A stretch of DNA of 9,357 bases from an uncultured Succinatimonas sp. GTDB lineage: Bacteria > Pseudomonadota > Gammaproteobacteria > Enterobacterales > Succinivibrionaceae. The notes beneath the pieces are model-generated. The model worked only from the letters and a program-made list of their open reading frames with translations. It did not search any database and had not been told where the DNA came from. A program made the translations under genes and the position numbers. Each line of letters starts with the position of its first letter. Position 1 is the first letter of the stretch. Where the stretch lies: assembly GCA_937896115.1 (NCBI GenBank), contig CALBLB010000166.1, forward strand, positions 1-9,357. The letters are read 5' to 3'. Positions 1 to 7,354 of the stretch are shown here, piece by piece.

Positions 1-127
1 CGGTTACGGTGAAGAAGTTGAATCAAATGCAGTTGAATTCATCATTTACAACCTGCGTAAAAAACTCGGCGCTCAGGCCATAAAGAATGTAAGAGGTGTA
101 GGGTGGAAGGTCGCAAAGGAAGGCTGA
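1..127 (+). CDS. Response regulator, OmpR/QseB type, C-terminal fragment (5' end outside window)
   Basis: The frame from base 2 gives 41 residues and then TGA at 125-127. Its motifs (ESNAVEFIIYNLRKKLGA, then VRGVGWKV) are the recognition helix and C-terminal hairpin wing of the OmpR/PhoB-type winged-helix DNA-binding domain, and the spacing matches QseB/PmrA-like regulators. The receiver domain with its phosphoacceptor Asp lies upstream of the window and cannot be checked. The gene overlaps the following sensor kinase by 25 bases, the usual arrangement of a cognate pair, so it is inferred to be the transcription factor phosphorylated by that kinase. A QseB assignment is likely but rests on a short fragment and the partner gene. 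Confidence 0.88.
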   Translation, partial: GYGEEVESNAVEFIIYNLRKKLGAQAIKNVRGVGWKVAKEG

Positions 128-1521
128 TCCGCTCGTTACGCGTAAGGCTGTGCCTGTTTATTTCTTTAATCGGGGTGTTGTTTACCGGTCTTTTTTGCGT
201 GAGATCGTATGACACTGCCTTGGAGGAAATAGAGGCTTACGTAGATGAGGAACTCTCGCAGATAGCTTCGGTGGTTATCGACTACGGTTTGCTTATTCCC
301 AAACGTTGGGAAGAGCCTTTGTTCAGGCACGGATTGTTAAGTCAGGGAAATCAGGGAAACTATTTACCGCGCCGCGGCATGCGCGAGGGCATAGCGGTAG
401 GTCCGGTACCGTCATTGGGTGATCTTTTCTTCAGGCACCAGGAGATCATCATCGCTCCGATCTTTTCAAACCCGGGAGAGCCTTTGTATTTGCCTGCGGG
501 AGTGGATGACGGGTTTTATACCATTTTGATCGCCGATAAAAGAGTGCGGGCTTATGTGGCAACCAACCACAGCGGAGTACGATTTGTCGTGGCAAGACCC
601 ATGGCATTGGTCGAATCTTTGGCCAGAAGAGCTCTGTTTGCCGAGCTCTTTGAATTTTTATTTTTAATCGCAGTGTTTATTCCGTCTGCCGTGGTGCTGA
701 TAAGTCTGATGTTTCGCCCGGTACACAGACTGGCTCTTTCCATCTATCGCCGTGAAAAAAGCGATTTAAGTCCCATAGTCGATGAAGTGCCTTCAGAGCT
801 TGATGCTCTCATCGACTCTTTGAACAGACTGTTCAGGCTGACGTATGAAAGCATACGCAACGAGCGGCGTTTTATAGCCGATGCAGCTCATGAAATGCGT
901 ACGCCTTTGACGGCTTTGTCGCTTAAAGCTCAGAATTTTGATGAAAAAGGTTTGAACGATGAGCAGTTGAAAAAATTACTGGGTATAAGAGAGGCCATAC
1001 GCAATCAGCAGGAACTGACCAATGATCTGTTAACTTTGGCCCGATCTCAGTGCAAGGATACGGGAAGTACGAAATATGAAGAGATAAATGTAAGAGAACT
1101 CTTCATCGAGATCCTCGATGCCTTAGGAGAGCTTGCAGATGCCAAAAATCTGGATTTCGGGGTAGCCGGGATCGACGTACCCACAGTAGTGTCATCAAGG
1201 AGCATACTGCGTACCGTGCTGATGAATTTATGTTCCAATGCCATTAAATACACGCCTGCAGGAGGAAAGGTCGATTTAGCCTGTTTTAGGGAACGCAATC
1301 GATGCGTGCTCAGCGTATGCGACAGCGGTCCCGGGATCCCGGAGCAGGAATTGAAAAAAGTTTTTGAGCCTTTTTATCGCGTAGGCGGAGATACTTCAAA
1401 AATTCAGGGTACCGGCCTGGGTTTGGCCATAGTCAAGGCTTCCTGTGCCGAGTTAGGCGCACAATGCCGCTTTAAAAACCGCAAAGAAGGCGGATTGTGT
1501 GCAGAAGTATTGTTGCCTTAG
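103..1521 (+). CDS. qseC: Membrane sensor histidine kinase, QseC-like
   Basis: This 472-residue kinase would autophosphorylate at the inner membrane and pass phosphate to the overlapping response regulator. The GTG start at 103 has a good ribosome site, AGAGGT at 92-97, inside the regulator gene. Visible parts are a basic N-terminus, membrane helix about 16-34, a periplasmic sensor of about 145 residues, a second helix about 181-203, and a HAMP-like linker with VPSELDALIDSLNRLF as in QseC. The H-box AAHEMRTPLTAL follows with phosphoacceptor His263. The N-box has Asn379, the G1 box DSGPGIPE is at 407-414 and the G2 box GTGLGLA at 436-442, so the catalytic core looks intact. E. coli QseC is about 449 residues. 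The extra length seems to lie in the periplasmic part, so the ligand cannot be assumed to match. Proximity to parE, as in E. coli, supports orthology. PmrB- or TctE-like kinases are the alternative. Confidence 0.9.
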   Translation: MEGRKGRLIRSLRVRLCLFISLIGVLFTGLFCVRSYDTALEEIEAYVDEELSQIASVVIDYGLLIPKRWEEPLFRHGLLSQGNQGNYLPRRGMREGIAVGPVPSLGDLFFRHQEIIIAPIFSNPGEPLYLPAGVDDGFYTILIADKRVRAYVATNHSGVRFVVARPMALVESLARRALFAELFEFLFLIAVFIPSAVVLISLMFRPVHRLALSIYRREKSDLSPIVDEVPSELDALIDSLNRLFRLTYESIRNERRFIADAAHEMRTPLTALSLKAQNFDEKGLNDEQLKKLLGIREAIRNQQELTNDLLTLARSQCKDTGSTKYEEINVRELFIEILDALGELADAKNLDFGVAGIDVPTVVSSRSILRTVLMNLCSNAIKYTPAGGKVDLACFRERNRCVLSVCDSGPGIPEQELKKVFEPFYRVGGDTSKIQGTGLGLAIVKASCAELGAQCRFKNRKEGGLCAEVLLP

Positions 1522-1537
1522 GTAAAGACTCAGATGA

Positions 1538-1564
1538 CTGACAGTTGATGCGGTTTGCTAAAAT
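1538..1564 (+). promoter_or_regulatory. Candidate extended -10 promoter for parE(-flhB)
   Basis: TGCTAAAAT at 1556-1564 is an extended -10 (TGnTAAAAT). A CTGACA -35-like element at 1538-1543 matches TTGACA at 5 of 6 positions but sits only 15 bases upstream. Transcription would start around 1570-1572, on or next to the ATG at 1572. This is inferred from consensus only; read-through from the kinase gene is equally possible because I see no terminator in the gap. Confidence 0.45.
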
Positions 1565-1571
1565 AGTCCGC

Positions 1572-3494
1572 ATGGAAAAGAACAGCGAAAATGGATCCGA
1601 GTACAACGGATCTTCTATTGAGGTCTTAAAAGGCCTGGATCCGGTACGTAAACGTCCCGGAATGTACACCGATACCCAAAATCCCAATCATTTGGGTATG
1701 GAAGTAATTGACAACAGCGTCGACGAGGCTGTAGCTGGCTTTGCCGATCATATCGATGTGATCCTGCATGACGACGGCTCGCTTGAAGTGGCCGACAACG
1801 GTCGCGGCATGCCGGTGGAAATGCATCCTCAGGAAAAAGTTCCGGCAATTGAACTTATCCTTTCAAGATTGCATGCAGGCGGCAAATTCAACGACAAAAA
1901 CTACAAATTCTCAGGCGGTCTGCACGGTGTGGGCGTAAGCGTGGTCAATGCTTTGTCCGATCGCTTGGAGGTTAAGGTAAAACGCGGCGGTAAAATCTAT
2001 TCCATAGCCTATGCTCACGGAAAAAAATGTGAAGATTTAAATGAAATTGGTACTTGTCCCAAATCGCAGACCGGTACTGCCGTACGTTTTTGGCCCGAAG
2101 CTTCATATTTTGATACCGTTTCGTTTGACGTTAAGTCCCTAAAGCATCTGTTGCGGGCCAAAGCCATGCTGTGCAAAGGACTGAGCGTGGATTTTAGCGA
2201 CGAACGCGACGGCAGCACAGAAAAATGGGAATACTCAGGATCACTGCAGGATTATCTGCGCGCGTGGAGCGGAGAGCGCATCATCCAACCTCAGAACCCT
2301 TTTGCAGGAAACGTTGCAGAAGAAGACTGGTCGCTTGAATGGGCCGTATGCTGGGAGAGTGAAGGATCTCAGAAACTATCAGAATCCTTTGTAAATCTTA
2401 TTCCTACATTCGAAGGCGGAACCCATGTAAACGGGTTCAGATCAGGTCTTACCATGGCCGTGCGCGAATTTTGCGAATTGCATAATCTTCTGCCGCGCGG
2501 ACTTAAGATCACCCCCGACGACGTATGGCAGCACTGTTCGTTTGTCCTGTCTCTTATGATGCATGATCCCCAGTTTGCAGGTCAGACCAAAGAAAAGCTG
2601 TCCTCGCGTCAGGTGGTATCTTTAGTAGAAAACGTGATCCGTGATCGTTTTGCCCTTTATTTAAATGCTAACGTAGAGGTGGGTAAATCCGTTGCGGGAT
2701 TGATCATCGATGCAGCCCGCCGTCGCGAGCAGTCGGCAGCCGCCGTCAGCAGAAAAAAATCCGTACGCGGCCCTAAGCTTCCCGGGAAACTGGTGGACTG
2801 TACCTCAACTGATCCTTCACGCGGTGAGCTTTTTATCGTGGAAGGAAATTCTGCAGGCGGCAATGCGCGTCAGGGCAGGGATGCTGCTTTTCAGGCCATC
2901 CTGCCCTTGCGCGGTAAGATCTTGAACACCTGGGAAGTATCGGGACAAAATGCTTTGTCCTCTGAGGAGATCCGCGCCATCTCCGTGTCTATTGGTTTGG
3001 AGCCTGACAGCGGCAGTCTTGACGGACTGCGTTATGACAAAATCTGCATACTTGCAGATGCCGATTCCGACGGTTTGCATATAGGCACGCTGCTGTGCGC
3101 GCTATTTGTCAAACATTTTCCGCGTCTGGTAAGAGAGGGACATGTCTATGTGGCCTGCCCGCCTTTGTACCGCATCAAATACGGGACCAAGCTTAAGGAA
3201 TATGCCTTGGATGATGACGATCTGGCTGCCAAGCGCAAGTATTATGCAAGAAAGGGCATAAAACCTGAAAAACTTGAGGTAAGCCGTTTTAAGGGACTTG
3301 GTGAAATGAAGTGGCAGGAGTTGCGCGAAACCACTTTGAATCCTGATTCAAGAAAACTTATAAAACTTACCCTGGATGCGGAAAACTCCGACGCAACCAT
3401 TGGGCTTATGGATATGCTCTTGTCCAAAAAACGAGCTGCCGACAGGCGCTCCTGGCTTGAAACTAACGGCAACAAAGCCGAATACTTAGATTAA
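1572..3494 (+). CDS. parE: DNA topoisomerase IV subunit B (ParE)
   Basis: ParE is the ATPase subunit of topoisomerase IV, which with ParC decatenates daughter chromosomes. This protein aligns along its whole length with E. coli ParE (640 versus 630 residues). The GHKL ATPase domain has EVIDNSVDEA (Glu44, Asn48), DNGRGMPV and GGLHGVGVSVVNA. The transducer has QTKEKL with Lys340. TOPRIM has Glu424 and DADSD at 496-500, and RFKGLGEM at 572-579 leads the C-terminal part. GKILNTWEVS is typical of ParE and not GyrB. ATG 1572 is chosen because it comes closest to the family N-terminus (EYNGSSIEVL against YNADAIEVL). ATG 1548 or TTG 1545 would add 8 or 9 residues, and none of the three has a clear Shine-Dalgarno. 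One oddity is EGNSAGG in place of EGDSAGG (Asn426). parC is not in the window. Confidence 0.97.
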   Translation: MEKNSENGSEYNGSSIEVLKGLDPVRKRPGMYTDTQNPNHLGMEVIDNSVDEAVAGFADHIDVILHDDGSLEVADNGRGMPVEMHPQEKVPAIELILSRLHAGGKFNDKNYKFSGGLHGVGVSVVNALSDRLEVKVKRGGKIYSIAYAHGKKCEDLNEIGTCPKSQTGTAVRFWPEASYFDTVSFDVKSLKHLLRAKAMLCKGLSVDFSDERDGSTEKWEYSGSLQDYLRAWSGERIIQPQNPFAGNVAEEDWSLEWAVCWESEGSQKLSESFVNLIPTFEGGTHVNGFRSGLTMAVREFCELHNLLPRGLKITPDDVWQHCSFVLSLMMHDPQFAGQTKEKLSSRQVVSLVENVIRDRFALYLNANVEVGKSVAGLIIDAARRREQSAAAVSRKKSVRGPKLPGKLVDCTSTDPSRGELFIVEGNSAGGNARQGRDAAFQAILPLRGKILNTWEVSGQNALSSEEIRAISVSIGLEPDSGSLDGLRYDKICILADADSDGLHIGTLLCALFVKHFPRLVREGHVYVACPPLYRIKYGTKLKEYALDDDDLAAKRKYYARKGIKPEKLEVSRFKGLGEMKWQELRETTLNPDSRKLIKLTLDAENSDATIGLMDMLLSKKRAADRRSWLETNGNKAEYLD

Positions 3495-3512
3495 CTTTCA
3501 CAGGATCTTTGC

Positions 3513-4643
3513 ATGGCTGCCGACGACGGCGAGAAAACAGAACAACCGACAGAGAAAAAGCTCTCTGACGCGAAAAAGCGCGGTCAGTTACCCAGATCGC
3601 GCGAAGCCGGTACTTTATTCGTGTTGCTCTCGGGCGTTTTGTCATTGTGGGCTGTTTCGTCGTTGTTAGGCTCCGGCATGAAAGAGATCATGATGAACAG
3701 CTTTTCGCTGACTCGTGATCAGATCTTTACCCCGGATGAAATGGGCCGCGTGTTTATGCAGGATCTGGGAGCAATCGCGCTTCCGGTTATTGCCATTGCC
3801 CTGATAGTTGCAGTGTGCGCTCTGATTGGAAATATCCTTTTAGGGGGATTTAATTTTTCCATGCAGGGAGCTGCACCGAAATTTTCCAAATTAAATCCTT
3901 TAAACGGAATAAAACGCATAGTTTCGATAAATTCGCTCATCGAACTTATAAAGGGCATAGCCAAGGTAGCGTTTATCGGAGCTTTTTGTTATTTCGTAAT
4001 TTCAGGAGCCGCAGCTTCCATCCTGAAACTTTCCTATATGAGTCCTTTGGTGGGCATACGCAATGCCATCAGTCTGCTCTTTCATTACATGCTGATCATT
4101 GTCTGCTCCGTTATTCCCATCGTGCTTATAGACGTTCCTTTTCAAAAATGGAATTACATAAGACAGTTGCGCATGACCAAGCAGGAGATCAAGGACGAAT
4201 TCAAAGAGCAGGAAGGCAATCCCCAGATAAAGAGCAAGATCCGTCAAAAACAATTTCAAATGGCATCGCGTCGCATGATGGAAAAAGTGCCGAAGGCCGA
4301 TGTAGTCGTAACCAATCCTACCCATTATGCCGTGGCCGTGTCTTATGATCCGAACGGATCGCTTGCTCCGGTGGTAACGGCAAAAGGAGTGGATGACATA
4401 GCCGAGATCATCAAGCATATTGCGCGCGAGACCAACGTGCCGGTGCTTCCTATCCCGCCCCTTGCCCGTTCTTTGTATTACACCACGGAGCTTGATCACG
4501 AGATCCCGCGCGGACTTTTTAAAGCCGTAGCTCAGGTTCTGGCGTGGATCATTGGTATGAAAGCCTACAAAGAAGGCAAGTCCAAAGTAAAACCGCGTGA
4601 TCTTGATAAAGAGCTCCCCATCCCCGAAGAACTGCGGTTTTGA
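3513..4643 (+). CDS. flhB: Flagellar type III export protein FlhB
   Basis: FlhB is an inner-membrane part of the flagellar export gate whose self-cleaved cytoplasmic domain switches export from rod/hook to filament subunits. The 376 residues match the family (E. coli 382). The N-terminus carries EKTEQPTEKKLSDAKKRG and PRSRE, typical of FlhB. Four membrane helices lie near 33-54, 86-111, 145-168 and 186-207. A basic linker follows (KDEFKEQEGNPQIK), then the autocleavage motif NPTH at 268-271 with cleavage expected after Asn268, and PPLARSLY. All parts needed for function appear intact. AGGA at 3502-3505, seven bases before the ATG, fixes the start. It lies 18 bases after parE and is probably co-transcribed with it. 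No other flagellar structural gene is visible. A virulence YscU-type protein is less likely given the FlhB-like termini. Confidence 0.96.
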   Translation: MAADDGEKTEQPTEKKLSDAKKRGQLPRSREAGTLFVLLSGVLSLWAVSSLLGSGMKEIMMNSFSLTRDQIFTPDEMGRVFMQDLGAIALPVIAIALIVAVCALIGNILLGGFNFSMQGAAPKFSKLNPLNGIKRIVSINSLIELIKGIAKVAFIGAFCYFVISGAAASILKLSYMSPLVGIRNAISLLFHYMLIIVCSVIPIVLIDVPFQKWNYIRQLRMTKQEIKDEFKEQEGNPQIKSKIRQKQFQMASRRMMEKVPKADVVVTNPTHYAVAVSYDPNGSLAPVVTAKGVDDIAEIIKHIARETNVPVLPIPPLARSLYYTTELDHEIPRGLFKAVAQVLAWIIGMKAYKEGKSKVKPRDLDKELPIPEELRF

Positions 4644-4651
4644 TGATATAG

Positions 4652-4755
4652 GTAAAGAAAAATACGTAAGCTTGAAGTATGTCGGTTAATTTAACCATGC
4701 AACCTGTATAATCCTAAGATTTAGGTACTGTGGAACATACGTAAAGAAAATACGT
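4652..4755 (+). repeat. Direct repeat pair GTAAAGAAAA(A)TACGT flanking the glgP promoter
   Basis: GTAAAGAAAAATACGT at 4652-4667 recurs as GTAAAGAAAATACGT at 4741-4755, differing by one A. The starts are 89 bases apart, one copy upstream and one downstream of the TATAAT box. Both lie in the gap between flhB and glgP. They could be paired binding sites for one regulator or a chance AT-rich match; the sequence does not decide. Confidence 0.4.
4684..4725 (+). promoter_or_regulatory. glgP promoter with two operator-like dyads
   Basis: A perfect TATAAT (4707-4712), preceded by TG at 4705-4706, is the best sigma-70 -10 box I found. The -35 region 16-17 bases upstream is poor (GGTTAA/GTTAAT), which suggests the promoter may need an activator or be controlled there. 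GGTTAA-T-TTAACC (4684-4696) is a perfect dyad covering the -35 position. CCTAA-GAT-TTAGG (4713-4725) is a second dyad covering the expected start near 4719. These are the positions where repressors or activators commonly bind. No particular regulator is recognised. Confidence 0.6.
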
Positions 4756-4768
4756 CAGGACGTTACGT
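4738..4768 (+). repeat. Three TACGT motifs at 13-base spacing in the glgP leader
   Basis: TACGT occurs at 4738, 4751 and 4764, exactly 13 bases apart, with a fourth copy at 4663 upstream of the promoter. The last is inside the palindrome TTACGTAA (4763-4770), and ACGTC-AG-GACGT (4752-4763) forms another small dyad. All three lie in the predicted untranslated leader of about 110 bases between the glgP start site and its ATG. A DNA-bound regulator or an RNA-level element are both possible. Confidence 0.4.
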
Positions 4769-4829
4769 AAAAAGTTAAATCAGTCTACCTGAACATTAAA
4801 CAGCTTCACATCAGGAGAAATAATAACCG

Positions 4830-7337
4830 ATGGCAGCCAAAAACAATAAAAAGAAGATCAATCATCCCGCAATCAAAACGGAGTCCCCCAAGATCAGTCA
4901 AACTGCGGCAGTGAAAAGCGATGATTTTGCCGTTGCAGTTGAAAATTTAAAAAAGAAAATCGTGCATCATCTGCGCTGCACCATCGGAACCTCCGAGCTT
5001 AAGGCCTCCAAGCTTGCCTGGTGGCAGGCGCTGGTGGCATCGGTAAACGAGGATATCTTCAACCGCCTTACCCAGACTCAGTTTACCCACGCTAAGGAAG
5101 ATACCCGTGCCGTAAACTATTTGTCGGCAGAGTTTTTAATGGGTCGTCTTACCGTAAACAACCTCTGCAATCTTGAAATGTACAAGGTGGCCAAGGAAGC
5201 TTTGAGTTCTTTGGGACAGGATCTTAACGATCTTTGTGAAGAAGAGCCTGATATGGCTTTGGGTAACGGCGGTTTGGGACGTCTGGCTGCCTGTTACCTC
5301 GAGTCTTTGGCTACTTTAAGCTATCCTTGCGTAGGTTACGGCATCCACTATGAGAACGGCCTGTTCCGTCAGGAGATCCGCGGCGGTCGTCAGGTGGAGC
5401 GTCCCGATTCCTGGAGAGAGTACGGCTGTCCTTGGGAAGTATGCCGCCCTGAATCTTTGCAAAATATCCCCATAGGCGGTTATGTTGAAACTCAGGTAGG
5501 CCCCGACGGTTCCAAGCGTCGCGTATGGCACCCGGCTCACATCATCAAGGGAGTGCCTTGGGATATTCCGGTGGTGGGCTTTAGAAATTCTTCAGTTGCA
5601 ATTTTGCGCCTTTGGGAATCGCGTGCCACCGAAGCTTTTAACTGGGATGTGTTCAATGCCGGCGGCTATATCGATGCTCAGCAGGAAAAAGCCGCATCCG
5701 AGGTGATCTCCAAGGTTTTGTATCCTAATGATTCCACCGAGGCTGGTAAAGAACTGCGTCTTACTCAGCAGTATTTCTTCTCCGCCTGCTCGCTTCGTGA
5801 CATTTTAAGACGTTATAACCGCAAAATAGCCATTCAGCTGAACGATACTCATCCTGCCATTGCCATAGCAGAGCTCATGAGACTGTTCATCGATGAGGAA
5901 GGACTGGATTTTGACAACGCCTGGAATATCGTTTCAAAATCTTTCAACTATACGAACCACACGCTTTTGCCAGAGGCTTTGGAAAAGTGGCCGGTGCGCA
6001 TTTTTGAAAAACTGCTGCCGCGTCATCTTGAGATCATCTATGAGATCAATTACCGCTTCTTAAACGGCATAGTGGAAAAGACTTGGCCCGGTAATAACGA
6101 TATCAAACGCAAGCTGTCCGTTATCGAGGAAGGTCCCGAGCGCAAGGTGCGCATGGCCAATCTTTGCGTGATAGGCTCAGCCAAAGTTAACGGCGTTGCC
6201 GAGATCCATTCAAAACTGGTACGCGAGCAACTGTTCCCCGAGTACAGTCAGCTTTGGCCTTCCAAATTCTGCAATGTAACCAACGGCGTTACTCCCCGTC
6301 GCTGGCTTTTAGCCTGCAATCAGGGTTTGGCCTCCATCTATGATGAGATTGCGGGCAAAGACTGGCCTTTGCATCTTGACAGATGCCGTAAGCTGGCAAA
6401 ATATGCCGATGATCCTAAAATTCAGGATCGCTTCATGCAGGAAAAACGCGAAAATAAGGTAGTACTTGCAGGAGTGATCGAAAAGCTTTGCGGCGTGAGC
6501 GTAAGCCCCGATGCCATCTTTGACGTGCAGATCAAGCGTCTGCATGAATACAAGCGTCAGCACTTGAATCTTTTGTACATCATGTCGCTGTACAAGAAAC
6601 TGCTTGATAACCCCGGACTTGAGATTGTGCCTCAGGTGTTTATTTTCGGTGCCAAGGCAGCACCTGCTTATACTCTTGCCAAAGACATCATCTATGCCAT
6701 CAATGCCGTAGGTGAGCGCATCAATAACGACAGACGCATAGGCGGTAAACTAAAAGTGGTGTTCCTGCCCAATTACCGCGTGTCTTTGGCCGAGAAGATC
6801 ATTCCGGCAGCCGATCTTTCCGAGCAGATCTCAACTGCAGGCTATGAGGCATCCGGTACTTCCAACATGAAGTTTGCCATGAACGGTGCGCTTACCATAG
6901 GTACTATGGACGGAGCCAATATCGAAATCGTAGCCGAATCCGGCCAAGATAATAACTTCATCTTCGGTTTGTCGGTGTCGGAAGTTGCCGAACTTAAACG
7001 CCATTACAATCCTTGGAATTATTACAACAGCAATCCTGAGCTTAAGGCGGCGCTTGACTGGTTCGACGGTGATTTCTTTACTCCGGGAATGCCAGGGGCT
7101 TTGTCCTCAATCAAGCGTTCGTTGTTAGACGGCGGTGATCCTTTCTTGGTACTTGCCGATTTTGCCTCTTATGTTGAAGCTCACGCCCGAGCCGAAGCCA
7201 TGTTCGCAGACAAACGCCGCTGGGCTCACGCTGCCATCATAAATTCGGCAACTATGGGTAAGTTCAGCTCTGATCGTGCTATCAATGATTACGCCGAGCA
7301 GATTTGGAATTTAAAGGAAATCGATATCCAAAACTGA
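4830..7337 (+). CDS. glgP: Glycogen/maltodextrin phosphorylase
   Basis: This enzyme splits terminal alpha-1,4 bonds of glycogen or maltodextrin with phosphate, releasing glucose-1-phosphate in the cytoplasm. The 835 residues align throughout with E. coli GlgP (815) and MalP (797). Seen motifs are LGNGGLGRLAAC, LNDTHP with active-site His341, VTNGVTPRRW, IKRLHEYKRQ, PAADLSEQIS, and EASGTSNMKF with Lys681 as the expected pyridoxal-phosphate lysine. LKKKIVHHLRCTIG near the N-terminus resembles GlgP more than MalP. An extra 20 or so basic, Lys-rich residues precede that point. AGGAGA at 4813-4818 supports the ATG at 4830. It has its own promoter upstream and terminator downstream, so it looks like a single-gene unit; no glgBXCA or mal gene adjoins. 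The family is certain, but the choice between GlgP and MalP is less so. Confidence 0.95.
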   Translation: MAAKNNKKKINHPAIKTESPKISQTAAVKSDDFAVAVENLKKKIVHHLRCTIGTSELKASKLAWWQALVASVNEDIFNRLTQTQFTHAKEDTRAVNYLSAEFLMGRLTVNNLCNLEMYKVAKEALSSLGQDLNDLCEEEPDMALGNGGLGRLAACYLESLATLSYPCVGYGIHYENGLFRQEIRGGRQVERPDSWREYGCPWEVCRPESLQNIPIGGYVETQVGPDGSKRRVWHPAHIIKGVPWDIPVVGFRNSSVAILRLWESRATEAFNWDVFNAGGYIDAQQEKAASEVISKVLYPNDSTEAGKELRLTQQYFFSACSLRDILRRYNRKIAIQLNDTHPAIAIAELMRLFIDEEGLDFDNAWNIVSKSFNYTNHTLLPEALEKWPVRIFEKLLPRHLEIIYEINYRFLNGIVEKTWPGNNDIKRKLSVIEEGPERKVRMANLCVIGSAKVNGVAEIHSKLVREQLFPEYSQLWPSKFCNVTNGVTPRRWLLACNQGLASIYDEIAGKDWPLHLDRCRKLAKYADDPKIQDRFMQEKRENKVVLAGVIEKLCGVSVSPDAIFDVQIKRLHEYKRQHLNLLYIMSLYKKLLDNPGLEIVPQVFIFGAKAAPAYTLAKDIIYAINAVGERINNDRRIGGKLKVVFLPNYRVSLAEKIIPAADLSEQISTAGYEASGTSNMKFAMNGALTIGTMDGANIEIVAESGQDNNFIFGLSVSEVAELKRHYNPWNYYNSNPELKAALDWFDGDFFTPGMPGALSSIKRSLLDGGDPFLVLADFASYVEAHARAEAMFADKRRWAHAAIINSATMGKFSSDRAINDYAEQIWNLKEIDIQN

Positions 7338-7354
7338 CAAGCTGAATTTTAAGT

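Noticed and set aside
1519..1528. TAGGTAAAGA after the kinase stop, repeated exactly at 4649-4658 after flhB
   Set aside because: A ten-base match between two gaps is too short to claim a shared element; a genome-wide count would be needed.
1545..1571. Earlier parE starts at TTG 1545 or ATG 1548
   Set aside because: Both add residues absent from the family and have no ribosome site; kept as alternatives only.
3986..4348. 120-codon open frame on the plus strand in another frame of flhB
   Set aside because: It has no recognisable domain or membrane pattern, and flhB in the main frame is complete across it.
4002..4499. 165-codon open frame on the minus strand inside flhB
   Set aside because: It lies wholly under a strongly supported gene, its product is rich in His and Arg as expected from an antisense reading, and it matches no family I know.
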